This document shows, one piece after another, positions 16,215 to 23,474 of a stretch of DNA of 32,525 nucleotides (its first letter is position 1; each line of letters opens with the position of its first letter). Origin of the DNA: JACMMS01 sp043758775 (GTDB taxonomy: Bacteria; Pseudomonadota; Gammaproteobacteria; Burkholderiales; Methylophilaceae). The notes under the pieces were generated by a model. That model saw only the letters and a program-made list of their open reading frames with translations, ran no database searches and was not told the origin of the DNA. Location of the stretch: assembly GCA_043758775.1 (NCBI GenBank), contig JAYVMU010000063.1, positions 1 to 32,525 of the forward strand, written 5' to 3'. The position numbers were made by a program, and so were the translations under genes.

Positions 16215-17129
16215 GTGTTAAAAGTCCCAATTTTTACCGATGAGCCTTGTGACTCGGGTGGATGGCATGGCGCACGCCTAACTGAGGCTTTTGCCAGGCG
16301 AGATGTTGAAGCAGTTTTTATTTCACTGAAAGATTGCTGCTTTGATTTTAGTCGGCCAGACCTTAGTAACAACCAGTCGATTCGACTCCCGCAATTTGAA
16401 AATGCTCTGCCCAGCGCTGCCTTTATAAGGGGTATTGCTGGCGGCACCTTACAGCAAGTGATTCTTCGGCTAGATTTTTTACATGCTTTGCAAGCAACTG
16501 GGGTTAAAGTTTATAACGCACCGAAAGCGATCGAACGCACCGTAGATAAGGCTATGACAAGTTTTTTGTTGTATCAGCAAGGTATTGCTTCACCGCAAAC
16601 TTGGGTATGTGAATCACGGCATCATGCTGCGGTAATTATTGCTGAAGAAACAAAAAATAATCAAAAGCTAGTGATTAAGCCGCTATTTGGCTCACAAGGC
16701 AAGGGTGTTTCTATTCTTGAAGCAAATGCACCATTCCCCGTGCCTATGCAAGAACATATTGATGGCGTGTATTACTTGCAACGATTTATCGAAAGTAGCC
16801 CAACTGATACCTGGCATGACACGCGCGTGTTTATCATTAACGGTAAGGCCGCTGCTGCGATGAAGCGTTATGGTCAAACTTGGGTGAATAATGTGGCGAA
16901 TGGCGGGCGCTGTGAGGCATTGGCAGCCAGTGGCGAAATTGCCGAACTGGCCATGCAAGCGGCAACAGTGTTGGATATGGATTATTGTGGTGTAGATATT
17001 ATTACTGATCTGACAGGGCATCATTATGTGCTCGAGGTGAATAGCATCCCTGCGTGGAAAGGCTTACAGAGCGTAGTTGAGGTGGATATTGCGCAAGCTC
17101 TGGTGGATGATTTGCTCAGTAAACTATGA
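16215..17129 (+). CDS. RimK-like ATP-grasp ligase of the H4MPT cluster (Orf5/MptN-like)
   Basis: This 304-residue protein belongs to the RimK-type ATP-grasp ligases, which add glutamate to a carboxylate. Seen in order: a pre-ATP-grasp half, the lysine/glycine loop VIKPLFGSQGKGVSILEA (about 153-170), DTRVFIINGKAAAAMKRYG (about 197-215) and the metal site GVDIITDLTGHHYVLEVNSI (about 259-278). In archaea the related MptN adds glutamate to H4MPT, and the bacterial homologue, Orf5 of methylotroph clusters, is needed in the same cofactor context. Glutamylation of H4MPT or methylofuran is the likely role; the acceptor is inferred. The start is a GTG at 16215, seven bases after mch, and the stop overlaps the next start as ATGA. 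Confidence 0.8.
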   Translation: MLKVPIFTDEPCDSGGWHGARLTEAFARRDVEAVFISLKDCCFDFSRPDLSNNQSIRLPQFENALPSAAFIRGIAGGTLQQVILRLDFLHALQATGVKVYNAPKAIERTVDKAMTSFLLYQQGIASPQTWVCESRHHAAVIIAEETKNNQKLVIKPLFGSQGKGVSILEANAPFPVPMQEHIDGVYYLQRFIESSPTDTWHDTRVFIINGKAAAAMKRYGQTWVNNVANGGRCEALAASGEIAELAMQAATVLDMDYCGVDIITDLTGHHYVLEVNSIPAWKGLQSVVEVDIAQALVDDLLSKL

Positions 17130-17974
17130 GTATGGAGTTAGATTTAGCACAAGCTTTCAAGGCTGCTTGTATTGCGGAGTTGCAAGCGATTAAGCCAGGT
17201 AATGTACATATTTTTGCTGATGGTCATGGCATGCTGGTGCAAGATTTTATTAAAAGTGCCGAAGCAGTAGCAAAAGTGATTGCCCAATCGAACTTGACGG
17301 TGGGCGAGCGCATTCTTAACTCAGTTAAAGTTACGCAACAGTCCGTTAATTGCAATACTAATTTAGGTATTATTTTATTATGTGCGGTGATCGTGCAGGC
17401 AGAAGTCGGTGTAGTTTCAGCTGAAAAAGAAGTCAGCCTGCAGGCACGTATTAAAAGCGTTTTAAATCGTTTAACTACTCAGGATGCTGAGTTGGCTTTT
17501 CGGGCGATTGCACTGGCTAATCCTGCAGGCTTAGGTAGCGGTGAGCATGATGTGCACGCCGCTGCACAAGTTACCTTGCTGCAAGCGATGCAAGCAGCCC
17601 AGCATCGCGATTTAATTGCCCAACAATATAGCAATGGGTTTGCAGATATTTTTGATGTGGGTTTGTCTAGTTATCAAGCGGCTATGGCACGTTGGCAAAA
17701 TCCAAGTTGGTCGACTACCTTCGTTTACCTCAGTTTTTTGGCGACATTTCCTGATAGTCATATTGCACGAAAATTTGGTGAGTCTACGGCAAAAAAAATT
17801 CAGCAAGAGGCTGTATATCATCTGCATGCCTTTGAACAAATAGTAAATCCTAAAACTTACTTACGTATATTAATGGCTTGGGATGCAGACTTAAAGCAAA
17901 GGTTGATTAATCCCGGTACCAGCGCAGATTTAACCGTGGCAACTTTATTATTAAATGCATGTAATACCATCTAA
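17126..17974 (+). CDS. CitG-like triphosphoribosyl-dephospho-CoA synthase family protein (Orf7-like)
   Basis: This 282-residue, mostly helical protein resembles the CitG/MdcB family, which transfers a ribosyl group to dephospho-CoA. It shows an early KPGNVHIFADGH (about 21-32), NTNLGIILLCAVIVQAE (about 76-92) and NPAGLGSGEHDVHAAAQ (about 132-148). There is no citrate lyase or malonate decarboxylase nearby, whose acyl carrier protein would need such a prosthetic group. Members of this family recur in methylotroph H4MPT clusters (Orf7), so a phosphoribosyl-type transfer in H4MPT synthesis is the reasonable guess, not a demonstrated one. Its start overlaps the preceding stop by four bases, and it ends the operon. 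Confidence 0.7.
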   Translation: MSMELDLAQAFKAACIAELQAIKPGNVHIFADGHGMLVQDFIKSAEAVAKVIAQSNLTVGERILNSVKVTQQSVNCNTNLGIILLCAVIVQAEVGVVSAEKEVSLQARIKSVLNRLTTQDAELAFRAIALANPAGLGSGEHDVHAAAQVTLLQAMQAAQHRDLIAQQYSNGFADIFDVGLSSYQAAMARWQNPSWSTTFVYLSFLATFPDSHIARKFGESTAKKIQQEAVYHLHAFEQIVNPKTYLRILMAWDADLKQRLINPGTSADLTVATLLLNACNTI

Positions 17975-18024
17975 TCTGATAATAAAACACAGTAAAAAGC
18001 CCAAACAAAAAGCTTAAAATTCGT

Positions 18025-18030
18025 TATAAT
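18025..18030 (+). promoter_or_regulatory. Possible -10 element of tal
   Basis: TATAAT is an exact consensus -10 hexamer 73 bases upstream of the tal start. The matching -35 position (CAAACA at 18002-18007) is poor, three of six bases. It could be an activator-dependent promoter or a chance match. Confidence 0.35.
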
Positions 18031-18103
18031 TACGGGTTGAAATATAGCAAATCATTCAGCACGTCTAATCACAGCTATTTAGAAATCTAATCAGGAGAGA
18101 GCA

Positions 18104-19057
18104 ATGGCAACATTATTAGAACAATTGAAATCTATGACCACAATCGTGGCCGATACTGGTGATGTAGAAGCAATCAAAAGTGTAAAGCCTGTTGATGCAA
18201 CGACTAATCCATCGTTATTACTAAAAGCAAGTACTTTGCCACAATATGCACACCTGATTGAAGAAGCGATTGCCTACGCAAAAGCGCAAGGTGGAAGCAA
18301 AGAAGTGCAAGTTGAAAATGCTGCAGATAAATTGGCCGTGTTAATTGGTTTAGAAATCACTAAAGTGGTGCCGGGCCGTATCTCTACAGAAGTGGATGCA
18401 CGTCTATCTTTCAACGTTGAGAAAATGGTTGCTAAAGGCCGTAAATTGATTAAATTCTATCAAGATGCAGGCGTAGGTAAAGACCGCGTATTGATTAAAT
18501 TAGCATCAACATGGGAAGGCATCAAAGCCGGTGAGATTCTTGAAAAAGAAGGCATCCAATGTAACCTCACATTATTATTCGGTTTCGGCCAAGCACGTGC
18601 ATGTGCTGAAGCTGGCGTATTCTTAATCTCACCATTCGTAGGCCGTATCTTAGATTGGTACAAAGCTAAAAACCCAGGTACTGAATACACACAAGAAACA
18701 GACCCAGGTGTGGTTTCTGTGCGTGCTATTTATGCATATTACAAAGAGCATGGCTTTAAAACAGTGGTAATGGGTGCTTCATTCCGTAACACTGGTGAGT
18801 TAATCGCTTTAGCTGGCTGTGATCGTCTAACAGTTTCACCAAACTTATTACAAGATTTGGCAGCAACTGAAGGCACATTAGTACAAGTGTTAAAAGACAC
18901 TGGCGCTACAAAAACACAGTCTGCAAAAATGACCGAAGAAGAGTTCCGTTTTGCATTAAACGAAGATCCAATGGCGACTGAGAAATTAGCAGAAGGCATT
19001 CGCGGCTTTGTCGTAGATCAAAACAAATTAGAAGCAGCGCTATCTGCAAAGTTATAA
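18104..19057 (+). CDS. tal: Transaldolase
   Basis: This 317-residue class I transaldolase exchanges dihydroxyacetone units between sugar phosphates in the rearrangement half of the RuMP cycle, helping regenerate ribulose 5-phosphate. The active-site residues of E. coli TalB are all present at the same numbers: Asp17 (ADTGD), Glu96 (RISTEVD) and the Schiff-base Lys132 (LIKLAST). DATTNPSLLLKAS is at about 31-43. The ATG at 18104 has a strong AGGAGAG site. Codon use is restricted and GC-poor at third positions compared with the upstream operon, suggesting high expression. Its 129-base upstream gap indicates a separate promoter. Confidence 0.97.
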   Translation: MATLLEQLKSMTTIVADTGDVEAIKSVKPVDATTNPSLLLKASTLPQYAHLIEEAIAYAKAQGGSKEVQVENAADKLAVLIGLEITKVVPGRISTEVDARLSFNVEKMVAKGRKLIKFYQDAGVGKDRVLIKLASTWEGIKAGEILEKEGIQCNLTLLFGFGQARACAEAGVFLISPFVGRILDWYKAKNPGTEYTQETDPGVVSVRAIYAYYKEHGFKTVVMGASFRNTGELIALAGCDRLTVSPNLLQDLAATEGTLVQVLKDTGATKTQSAKMTEEEFRFALNEDPMATEKLAEGIRGFVVDQNKLEAALSAKL

Positions 19058-19166
19058 GTAATTGTTGGCAGTTTGGTGTGGAATGACTTAATTCTGTACT
19101 TTAGGGTTAGGTCATCCATAAAATACCACGAAAACGTAATTAAACTGTAATCGATGTAGTTTAAGA

Positions 19167-19195
19167 TTGACATAAATAGGCTAGGCACTTAATAT
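19167..19195 (+). promoter_or_regulatory. Near-consensus sigma-70 promoter of hps
   Basis: TTGACA (19167-19172, exact consensus) is followed by a 17-base spacer and TAATAT (19190-19195). This is the best promoter match in the window and leaves a leader of about 70 bases before the hps ATG at 19273. It fits the need for very high HPS levels in RuMP-cycle methylotrophs. Confidence 0.8.
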
Positions 19196-19272
19196 AAGGG
19201 TCCAGTTTTTTTGTAGTAAAAAAGCTTTTAGTAGTATTCAATAACATAGTAGTAAATAACGGAGAGAACACC

Positions 19273-19905
19273 ATGGCATTAACCCAAATGGCTTTAGATT
19301 CACTAGATTTCGACGCAACTGTTGCATTAGCAACTGCAGTAGCTCCACACGTAGATATCTTAGAAATCGGTACACCATGCATTAAGCATAACGGTATCAA
19401 ATTGTTAGAGACTTTACGTGCTAAATTCCCAAACAACAAAATCTTAGTTGACTTAAAAACAATGGATGCTGGCTTCTACGAAGCTGAGCCATTCTATAAA
19501 GCTGGTGCTGACATCTGTACAGTTCTTGGTTGTGCTGATATCGGTACTATCAAAGGCGTAATTGATGTTGCAAACAAATACGGTAAAAAAGCACAAGTTG
19601 ACTTGATCAACGTTGCTGACAAAGCCGCTAAAACTAAAGAAGTTGCTGCTGCTGGCGCGCACATCATTGGCGTTCACACTGGTTTAGACCAACAAGCTGC
19701 TGGTCAAACACCATTCACAGACTTAGCATTAGTTGCTGCTTTGAAATTAGGCGTTGAAATCTCAGTTGCTGGTGGCGTTAAAGCTGCTACAGCTGCACAA
19801 GTACGTGACGCTGGTGCTACTATCATTGTAGCTGGCGCTGCTATCTACGGTGCTGCTGATCCTGCTGCTTCTGCTGCTGAAATCACTAAAATCGCTCACG
19901 CTTAA
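19273..19905 (+). CDS. hps: 3-Hexulose-6-phosphate synthase
   Basis: This 210-residue TIM-barrel enzyme of the orotidine monophosphate decarboxylase suprafamily condenses formaldehyde with ribulose 5-phosphate to give hexulose 6-phosphate, the fixation step of the RuMP cycle. The N-terminus is MALTQMALDSLDF. The metal and catalytic DxKxxD motif is Asp60, Lys62, Asp65 in ILVDLKTMDAG, and the phosphate-binding GGVKAATAAQV and VAGAAIYGAADP lie near the end. Length matches bacterial HPS. The ATG at 19273 has GGAGAG upstream. Codon use is strongly biased (Ala as GCT, Gly as GGT/GGC). A consensus promoter and a strong terminator bracket it, so it can be made as a single-gene transcript. Confidence 0.98.
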   Translation: MALTQMALDSLDFDATVALATAVAPHVDILEIGTPCIKHNGIKLLETLRAKFPNNKILVDLKTMDAGFYEAEPFYKAGADICTVLGCADIGTIKGVIDVANKYGKKAQVDLINVADKAAKTKEVAAAGAHIIGVHTGLDQQAAGQTPFTDLALVAALKLGVEISVAGGVKAATAAQVRDAGATIIVAGAAIYGAADPAASAAEITKIAHA

Positions 19906-19954
19906 TTGGTGAGATAAGTTCTAGATTTTATTTAGAATTTATTGATTAAAGTAT

Positions 19955-19991
19955 AAAAAATCCCGACTCAGTAATGTGTCGGGATTTTTTT
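19955..19991 (+). terminator. Strong intrinsic terminator after hps
   Basis: AAAAAATCCCGAC (19955-19967) and its exact complement (19978-19990) form a perfect 13-bp stem with a ten-base loop, ending in a run of seven T. It is about 50 bases past the hps stop and before phi, so hps and phi are not simply one transcript. The matching A run makes it able to work in both directions. Confidence 0.9.
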
Positions 19992-20004
19992 AATGACGCC
20001 ATTG

Positions 20005-20020
20005 AGCTGAAGTTTCAGCT
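20005..20020. repeat. Palindrome in the phi leader
   Basis: AGCTGAA and TTCAGCT flank two bases (GT), a 16-base dyad located 28 bases before the phi start. It overlaps a weak possible promoter (TTGAGC 20003-20008, TATATG 20025-20030). It may be an operator or a small leader hairpin. Confidence 0.4.
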
Positions 20021-20048
20021 AAACTATATGAATTATTGAGGGAATATC

Positions 20049-20585
20049 ATGAATAATCAAAAGCTTATTTTAGATCGCATCACCACTATTTTGAGTGAAA
20101 CAGATGCAAGCAACGCTGCTAAATTGTTAGCATTGGTTGATGGCGCCGGTCGCATTTTTGTTGGTGGTGCTGGTCGTTCAGGTTTAGTATCCCGTTTCTT
20201 TGCCATGCGTTTATTGCATAGCGGCTATAAAGTTAATTTAGTCGGCGAAGTGGCTACACCTAGCATTCAGGCAGGTGATTTGCTGATATTGGTTTCAGGA
20301 TCTGGCGGTACGGAAACATTATTGCCATTAGTTAAAAAAGCGAAATCAATGGGTGCTAAATTAGCGGTTATTTCAATGAAAGCAAAATCTGCAATGGGCG
20401 AAGTCGCTGATTTGAACATTCAAATTGGTAACGACAACAGTTTTTCTCCTATTATCGCAATGCCTATGGGCGGTCAATTTGAGCTATCAACACTGATTTT
20501 CTTAGAAGCTACGATTGCTGATTTAATTGCAGCTAAAGGCTTAACTGAAGAAGGTATGCGTGCAATTCACGCAAACTTAGAATAA
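20049..20585 (+). CDS. phi: 6-Phospho-3-hexuloisomerase
   Basis: This 178-residue SIS-domain sugar isomerase converts hexulose 6-phosphate from HPS into fructose 6-phosphate. It has the family pattern RIFVGGAGRSGLVSRFFAMR (about 36-55), the phosphosugar loop LILVSGSGGTETLLPLVKKA (about 80-99) and a final MPMGGQFELSTLIFLEA helix containing the conserved Glu. Length matches PHI/HxlB. The ATG at 20049 has GAGGGA upstream. It follows hps but is separated from it by a strong terminator, so it needs read-through or its own promoter. A second terminator lies after its stop. Confidence 0.97.
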   Translation: MNNQKLILDRITTILSETDASNAAKLLALVDGAGRIFVGGAGRSGLVSRFFAMRLLHSGYKVNLVGEVATPSIQAGDLLILVSGSGGTETLLPLVKKAKSMGAKLAVISMKAKSAMGEVADLNIQIGNDNSFSPIIAMPMGGQFELSTLIFLEATIADLIAAKGLTEEGMRAIHANLE

Positions 20586-20614
20586 TACTAATCTATAGTT
20601 TTTAGTGTTCATTT

Positions 20615-20643
20615 AAAAGCCCAAGATTGCTTGGGCTTTTTTT
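20615..20643. terminator. Bidirectional terminator between phi and the HisA-like gene
   Basis: AAAAGCCCAAG (20615-20625) and its exact complement (20630-20640) form an 11-bp stem with a four-base ATTG loop and a T run of seven on the plus strand. It lies between two convergent stops (20585 and 20655) and, with A on one side and T on the other, can serve both genes. Confidence 0.9.
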
Positions 20644-20654
20644 GGCTTAAGAGG

Positions 20655-21377
20655 TTAAGTTAAGATTGTTTCTAAATAATGAATATCTTCTACAGAGAGT
20701 TCTTTTTGATGCAACGCAGTAGCCACTAATATACCTTTAATGTCTAATTTAGCTAATTCTTTTGCCTCATCTACATTACGTAAACCACCAGCTGCATAGA
20801 TAATACTAGGGTTGCTGCGTAAGTTATTCAGGGACTGTAATTGTTTTAATCGACCAATATCAACCCCATGTGCACTACCTACCGATGTAAGTGACATGCA
20901 AATTACTTCATCAGACCAATAATGCGCAGTTTCATGTAGTTCAGATATGCCCATTGCACCGGCTTGATTGAAATCTACCGATAGAATATGTTGACTGTGG
21001 CATGCATAGCTAATAGCTCGGTAGTCTTGCAAGTTTTTGATATTTTCCGAACCTATAATCACCCTAACTTGCTTGCTCATGTAAAGTGCTCTGGCATTAG
21101 CTTGGCGTATGCCACAATCCAACCATAAGTTAAGTTGTGGATATGTTTTACAGATGTTTTCAATTACTTCGATATGCGACCCAGTACCCAAAATAGCATC
21201 AATATCTGCAATATAAAGCGTGTCAAATGGGTATAATTTTAATAGTGCTTCTACGATAGCCAATGGCTCACTTAAAGGCGTTAATTGGGAATTTATCGGC
21301 TGATATTGTCCACGTAAGCCATGCTTGGCATGTACTACTTGACCGCCCATTAAATCAATCACTGGGATGATTTGCAT
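20655..21377 (-). CDS. HisA/HisF-like barrel protein of the C1-cofactor cluster
   Basis: This 240-residue (beta/alpha)8-barrel protein is related to HisA (ProFAR isomerase) but is not standard HisA. The start MQIIPVIDLMGGQVVHAKHG keeps the Asp8 catalytic position of HisA, and Asp135 in ILSVDFNQAG falls at the second catalytic Asp. The phosphate-binding turns are recognisable (VIIGSENI, YAAGGLRNVDEAK, ILVATALH). The VHAKHGLRGQYQPINSQL segment differs from HisA and resembles the HisA-like proteins of methanogens and methylotrophs. No other histidine genes are nearby, whereas C1-cofactor genes lie on both sides, and its start abuts the divergent ATP-grasp gene. A role in H4MPT or methylofuran synthesis on a phosphorylated substrate is inferred. 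True HisA activity is the alternative. Confidence 0.75.
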   Translation of the reverse strand: MQIIPVIDLMGGQVVHAKHGLRGQYQPINSQLTPLSEPLAIVEALLKLYPFDTLYIADIDAILGTGSHIEVIENICKTYPQLNLWLDCGIRQANARALYMSKQVRVIIGSENIKNLQDYRAISYACHSQHILSVDFNQAGAMGISELHETAHYWSDEVICMSLTSVGSAHGVDIGRLKQLQSLNNLRSNPSIIYAAGGLRNVDEAKELAKLDIKGILVATALHQKELSVEDIHYLETILT

Positions 21378-21389
21378 CTGAAACCTTGC

Positions 21390-22382
21390 TTGAAAATTTT
21401 TATATGTGAGTTTATCACTGCTGGTGGATTAAATCGTGCTGATTTACCACCATCTTTAGTTCGAGAAGGCACGATGATGCGTGATGCTTTATTGCGCGAC
21501 TTGAGTCTGCTGCCAGAAATTGTAATCATTACGACACATGATGCTCGGCTAAGCTCGCCTATATCAAACTCTGTGCCAATCAGCGCGCAAGATGATGCAT
21601 GGGTTATTTGGCAGGACTTGCTGCAAAATTGTGATGCAGCTTTTATTATTGCCCCAGAAACAGACAATACATTAGCGGATTTAGTCAATTTAGTGAATCA
21701 CTGTAATGTGCTACATTTAGGCTGTAGTTTCAGTGCAATCAAACTGGCGAGTAGTAAATATCAAACATTTCAGCAACTTGTAAAAGCAGGTATCAACGTG
21801 GTCGCTACTTATCGCTTGAATGAATTCGGTGCTAAAGAATTTGATAGTGACTCTAGGCGATGGGTAGCTAAGCCTGATGATGGCGCGGGTTGTGATGATA
21901 CGGCATATCTGGAAACCACGGCTGAGGTAGAGCAATGGTTAAATAATAGCGCCACTAACTATGTCATTCAACCTTACATAGAGGGAGTGGCAGCCAGTAT
22001 TTCAATGTTATGTAAAGACGGAAAAGCGTGGTTATTGAGTTGTAACCAGCAAAAAGTTGAGCTTGTGAATAAACAATTTGTTTATAGCGGTAGTGTGGTG
22101 AATGGCTTACAAGCCAATGATGAGCGTTTTGATCATATTGCCCAACAAATCAGTAGCGCTATGCCTGATTTAGCAGGTTATGTTGGCGTAGATGTCATTG
22201 TGAGTGATGATAAAATCACGGTTTTAGAAATTAACCCACGTTTAACCACTTCTTTTGCGGGTCTACATGCATCATTGGGAATTAACCCGAGTAAACTGAT
22301 CTTAGAATTATTTTTCAATCCTCTCTTCACTATGCTGCCATTCAATAAGCTCAATAATAAACCAGTAGAAATTACCGTATGA
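21390..22382 (+). CDS. ATP-grasp ligase of the cofactor cluster (MfnD-like)
   Basis: This protein of about 330 residues starts (M)KIFICEFITAGGLN, typical of an ATP-grasp group that includes the archaeal tyramine-glutamate ligase MfnD of methanofuran synthesis. It has WVAKPDDGAGCDDTAYLE for nucleotide binding, YVIQPYIEGVAASISM in the middle and VLEINPRLTTSFAGLHASLG as the metal site near the C-terminus. The frame is open from a TTG at 21372, which would overlap the divergent HisA-like gene, but the TTG at 21390 gives the family N-terminus and leaves 12 bases between the two starts. It overlaps the next gene by four bases. In methylotrophs the furan cofactor carries tyrosine and many glutamates, so glutamate addition is a fair guess. 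The substrate is not proven. Confidence 0.75.
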   Translation: MKIFICEFITAGGLNRADLPPSLVREGTMMRDALLRDLSLLPEIVIITTHDARLSSPISNSVPISAQDDAWVIWQDLLQNCDAAFIIAPETDNTLADLVNLVNHCNVLHLGCSFSAIKLASSKYQTFQQLVKAGINVVATYRLNEFGAKEFDSDSRRWVAKPDDGAGCDDTAYLETTAEVEQWLNNSATNYVIQPYIEGVAASISMLCKDGKAWLLSCNQQKVELVNKQFVYSGSVVNGLQANDERFDHIAQQISSAMPDLAGYVGVDVIVSDDKITVLEINPRLTTSFAGLHASLGINPSKLILELFFNPLFTMLPFNKLNNKPVEITV

Positions 22383-23464
22383 CGCACACAATTATTGGCT
22401 GGGATATAGGTGGCGCGCACTTGAAAGCTGCGCTGATTGATACAACTGGTAATGCACTACAAGTGGTTCAAGTAGCATGCCCGCTATGGCATGGTTTAAA
22501 AGCTTTAGCGCTAGCCATTGATGAAGTGTTGGCTGAACTTCATGAACACAATCCCAATATCCATGATGCCCAAATCCATGCCATTACCATGACAGGTGAA
22601 TTGGCCGATATTTTTCCTGATAGGCATACTGGTGTTATACAAATTGCAAATTTGCTTGATGCAAAACTTAATGGTAAAAAGCACTATTACGCAGGTCGGC
22701 ACGGTTTTATCGAGTTTGCACAAGTGACAGAAAATACGGTACAGATTGCTTCGGCTAATTGGCTTGCAAGTGCTCAGTTTGTTGCGCAGAAACAATCACA
22801 AGCTTTATTAATCGACATGGGTAGCACGACAACAGACTTTGTTGTGATTGCCAATGGTCAACCGCAGTGCCGTGGTTTTAATGATGCTACGCGTATGCGG
22901 TTTGAGGAGTTGGTGTACACAGGCATGATACGCACGCCTTTAATGGCGGTGGCTGGCAGCGTGCCGTTTGCTGGTGAATGGTATACGGTAGCCGCTGAGC
23001 ACTTTGCAACAATGGCCGATGTCTATCGCTTAACCGGTGAGTTAGCGGAAGCCGAAGATATGAGTGATACAGCAGATGGTGGTGGTAAAACTATGCAAGA
23101 CAGTGCCCGCAGAGTAGCGCGGATGCTAGGTCATGATTTAGCCGATGTCGAGATCGCAGCATGGATTGGCTTAGCGCATGTGTTTAAGCAAACGCAATTA
23201 AATACGCTGAAGAAGGCAGCAATGCGTCATTTTTCTAGATACGACTTAGTTAACTCAGTAGGTATACCAGGATTGCTTGATACCGATGCTCCGATTGTCG
23301 GCGCGGGAGCCGGTGTCGAGGTTGTGAGAGCGCTGACTCAGCAATTGAATCGACCGTTTATTCGTGCTACAGACATGATTGCTGGTAGTTCATTAGCAGA
23401 AAAAAACTGGGCTGGTGTGTGCTTCCCTGCCTATGCCGTTGCGAATTTAGCACTTCATTTATAA
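22379..23464 (+). CDS. mfnF: H4MPT-linked C1-pathway ASKHA protein (MfnF-like, hydantoinase/oxoprolinase superfamily)
   Basis: This 361-residue protein is of the ASKHA ATPase fold. Phosphate-1 motif GWDIGGAHLKAALID is at residues 8-22, phosphate-2 motif LLIDMGSTTTDFVVIANG is at about 143-160, and the adenosine loop VGAGAGVEVVRALT lies near the C-terminus. This matches the family annotated as H4MPT-linked C1-transfer pathway protein. Its archaeal relative MfnF condenses the activated furan with glutamyl-tyramine in methanofuran synthesis. In a methylotroph the natural acceptor would be the tyrosine-based methylofuran chain, an inference. The ATG at 22379 overlaps the preceding stop (ATGA), so the two are translationally coupled. 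Confidence 0.8.
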   Translation: MTHTIIGWDIGGAHLKAALIDTTGNALQVVQVACPLWHGLKALALAIDEVLAELHEHNPNIHDAQIHAITMTGELADIFPDRHTGVIQIANLLDAKLNGKKHYYAGRHGFIEFAQVTENTVQIASANWLASAQFVAQKQSQALLIDMGSTTTDFVVIANGQPQCRGFNDATRMRFEELVYTGMIRTPLMAVAGSVPFAGEWYTVAAEHFATMADVYRLTGELAEAEDMSDTADGGGKTMQDSARRVARMLGHDLADVEIAAWIGLAHVFKQTQLNTLKKAAMRHFSRYDLVNSVGIPGLLDTDAPIVGAGAGVEVVRALTQQLNRPFIRATDMIAGSSLAEKNWAGVCFPAYAVANLALHL

Positions 23465-23474
23465 TACTTTCATT

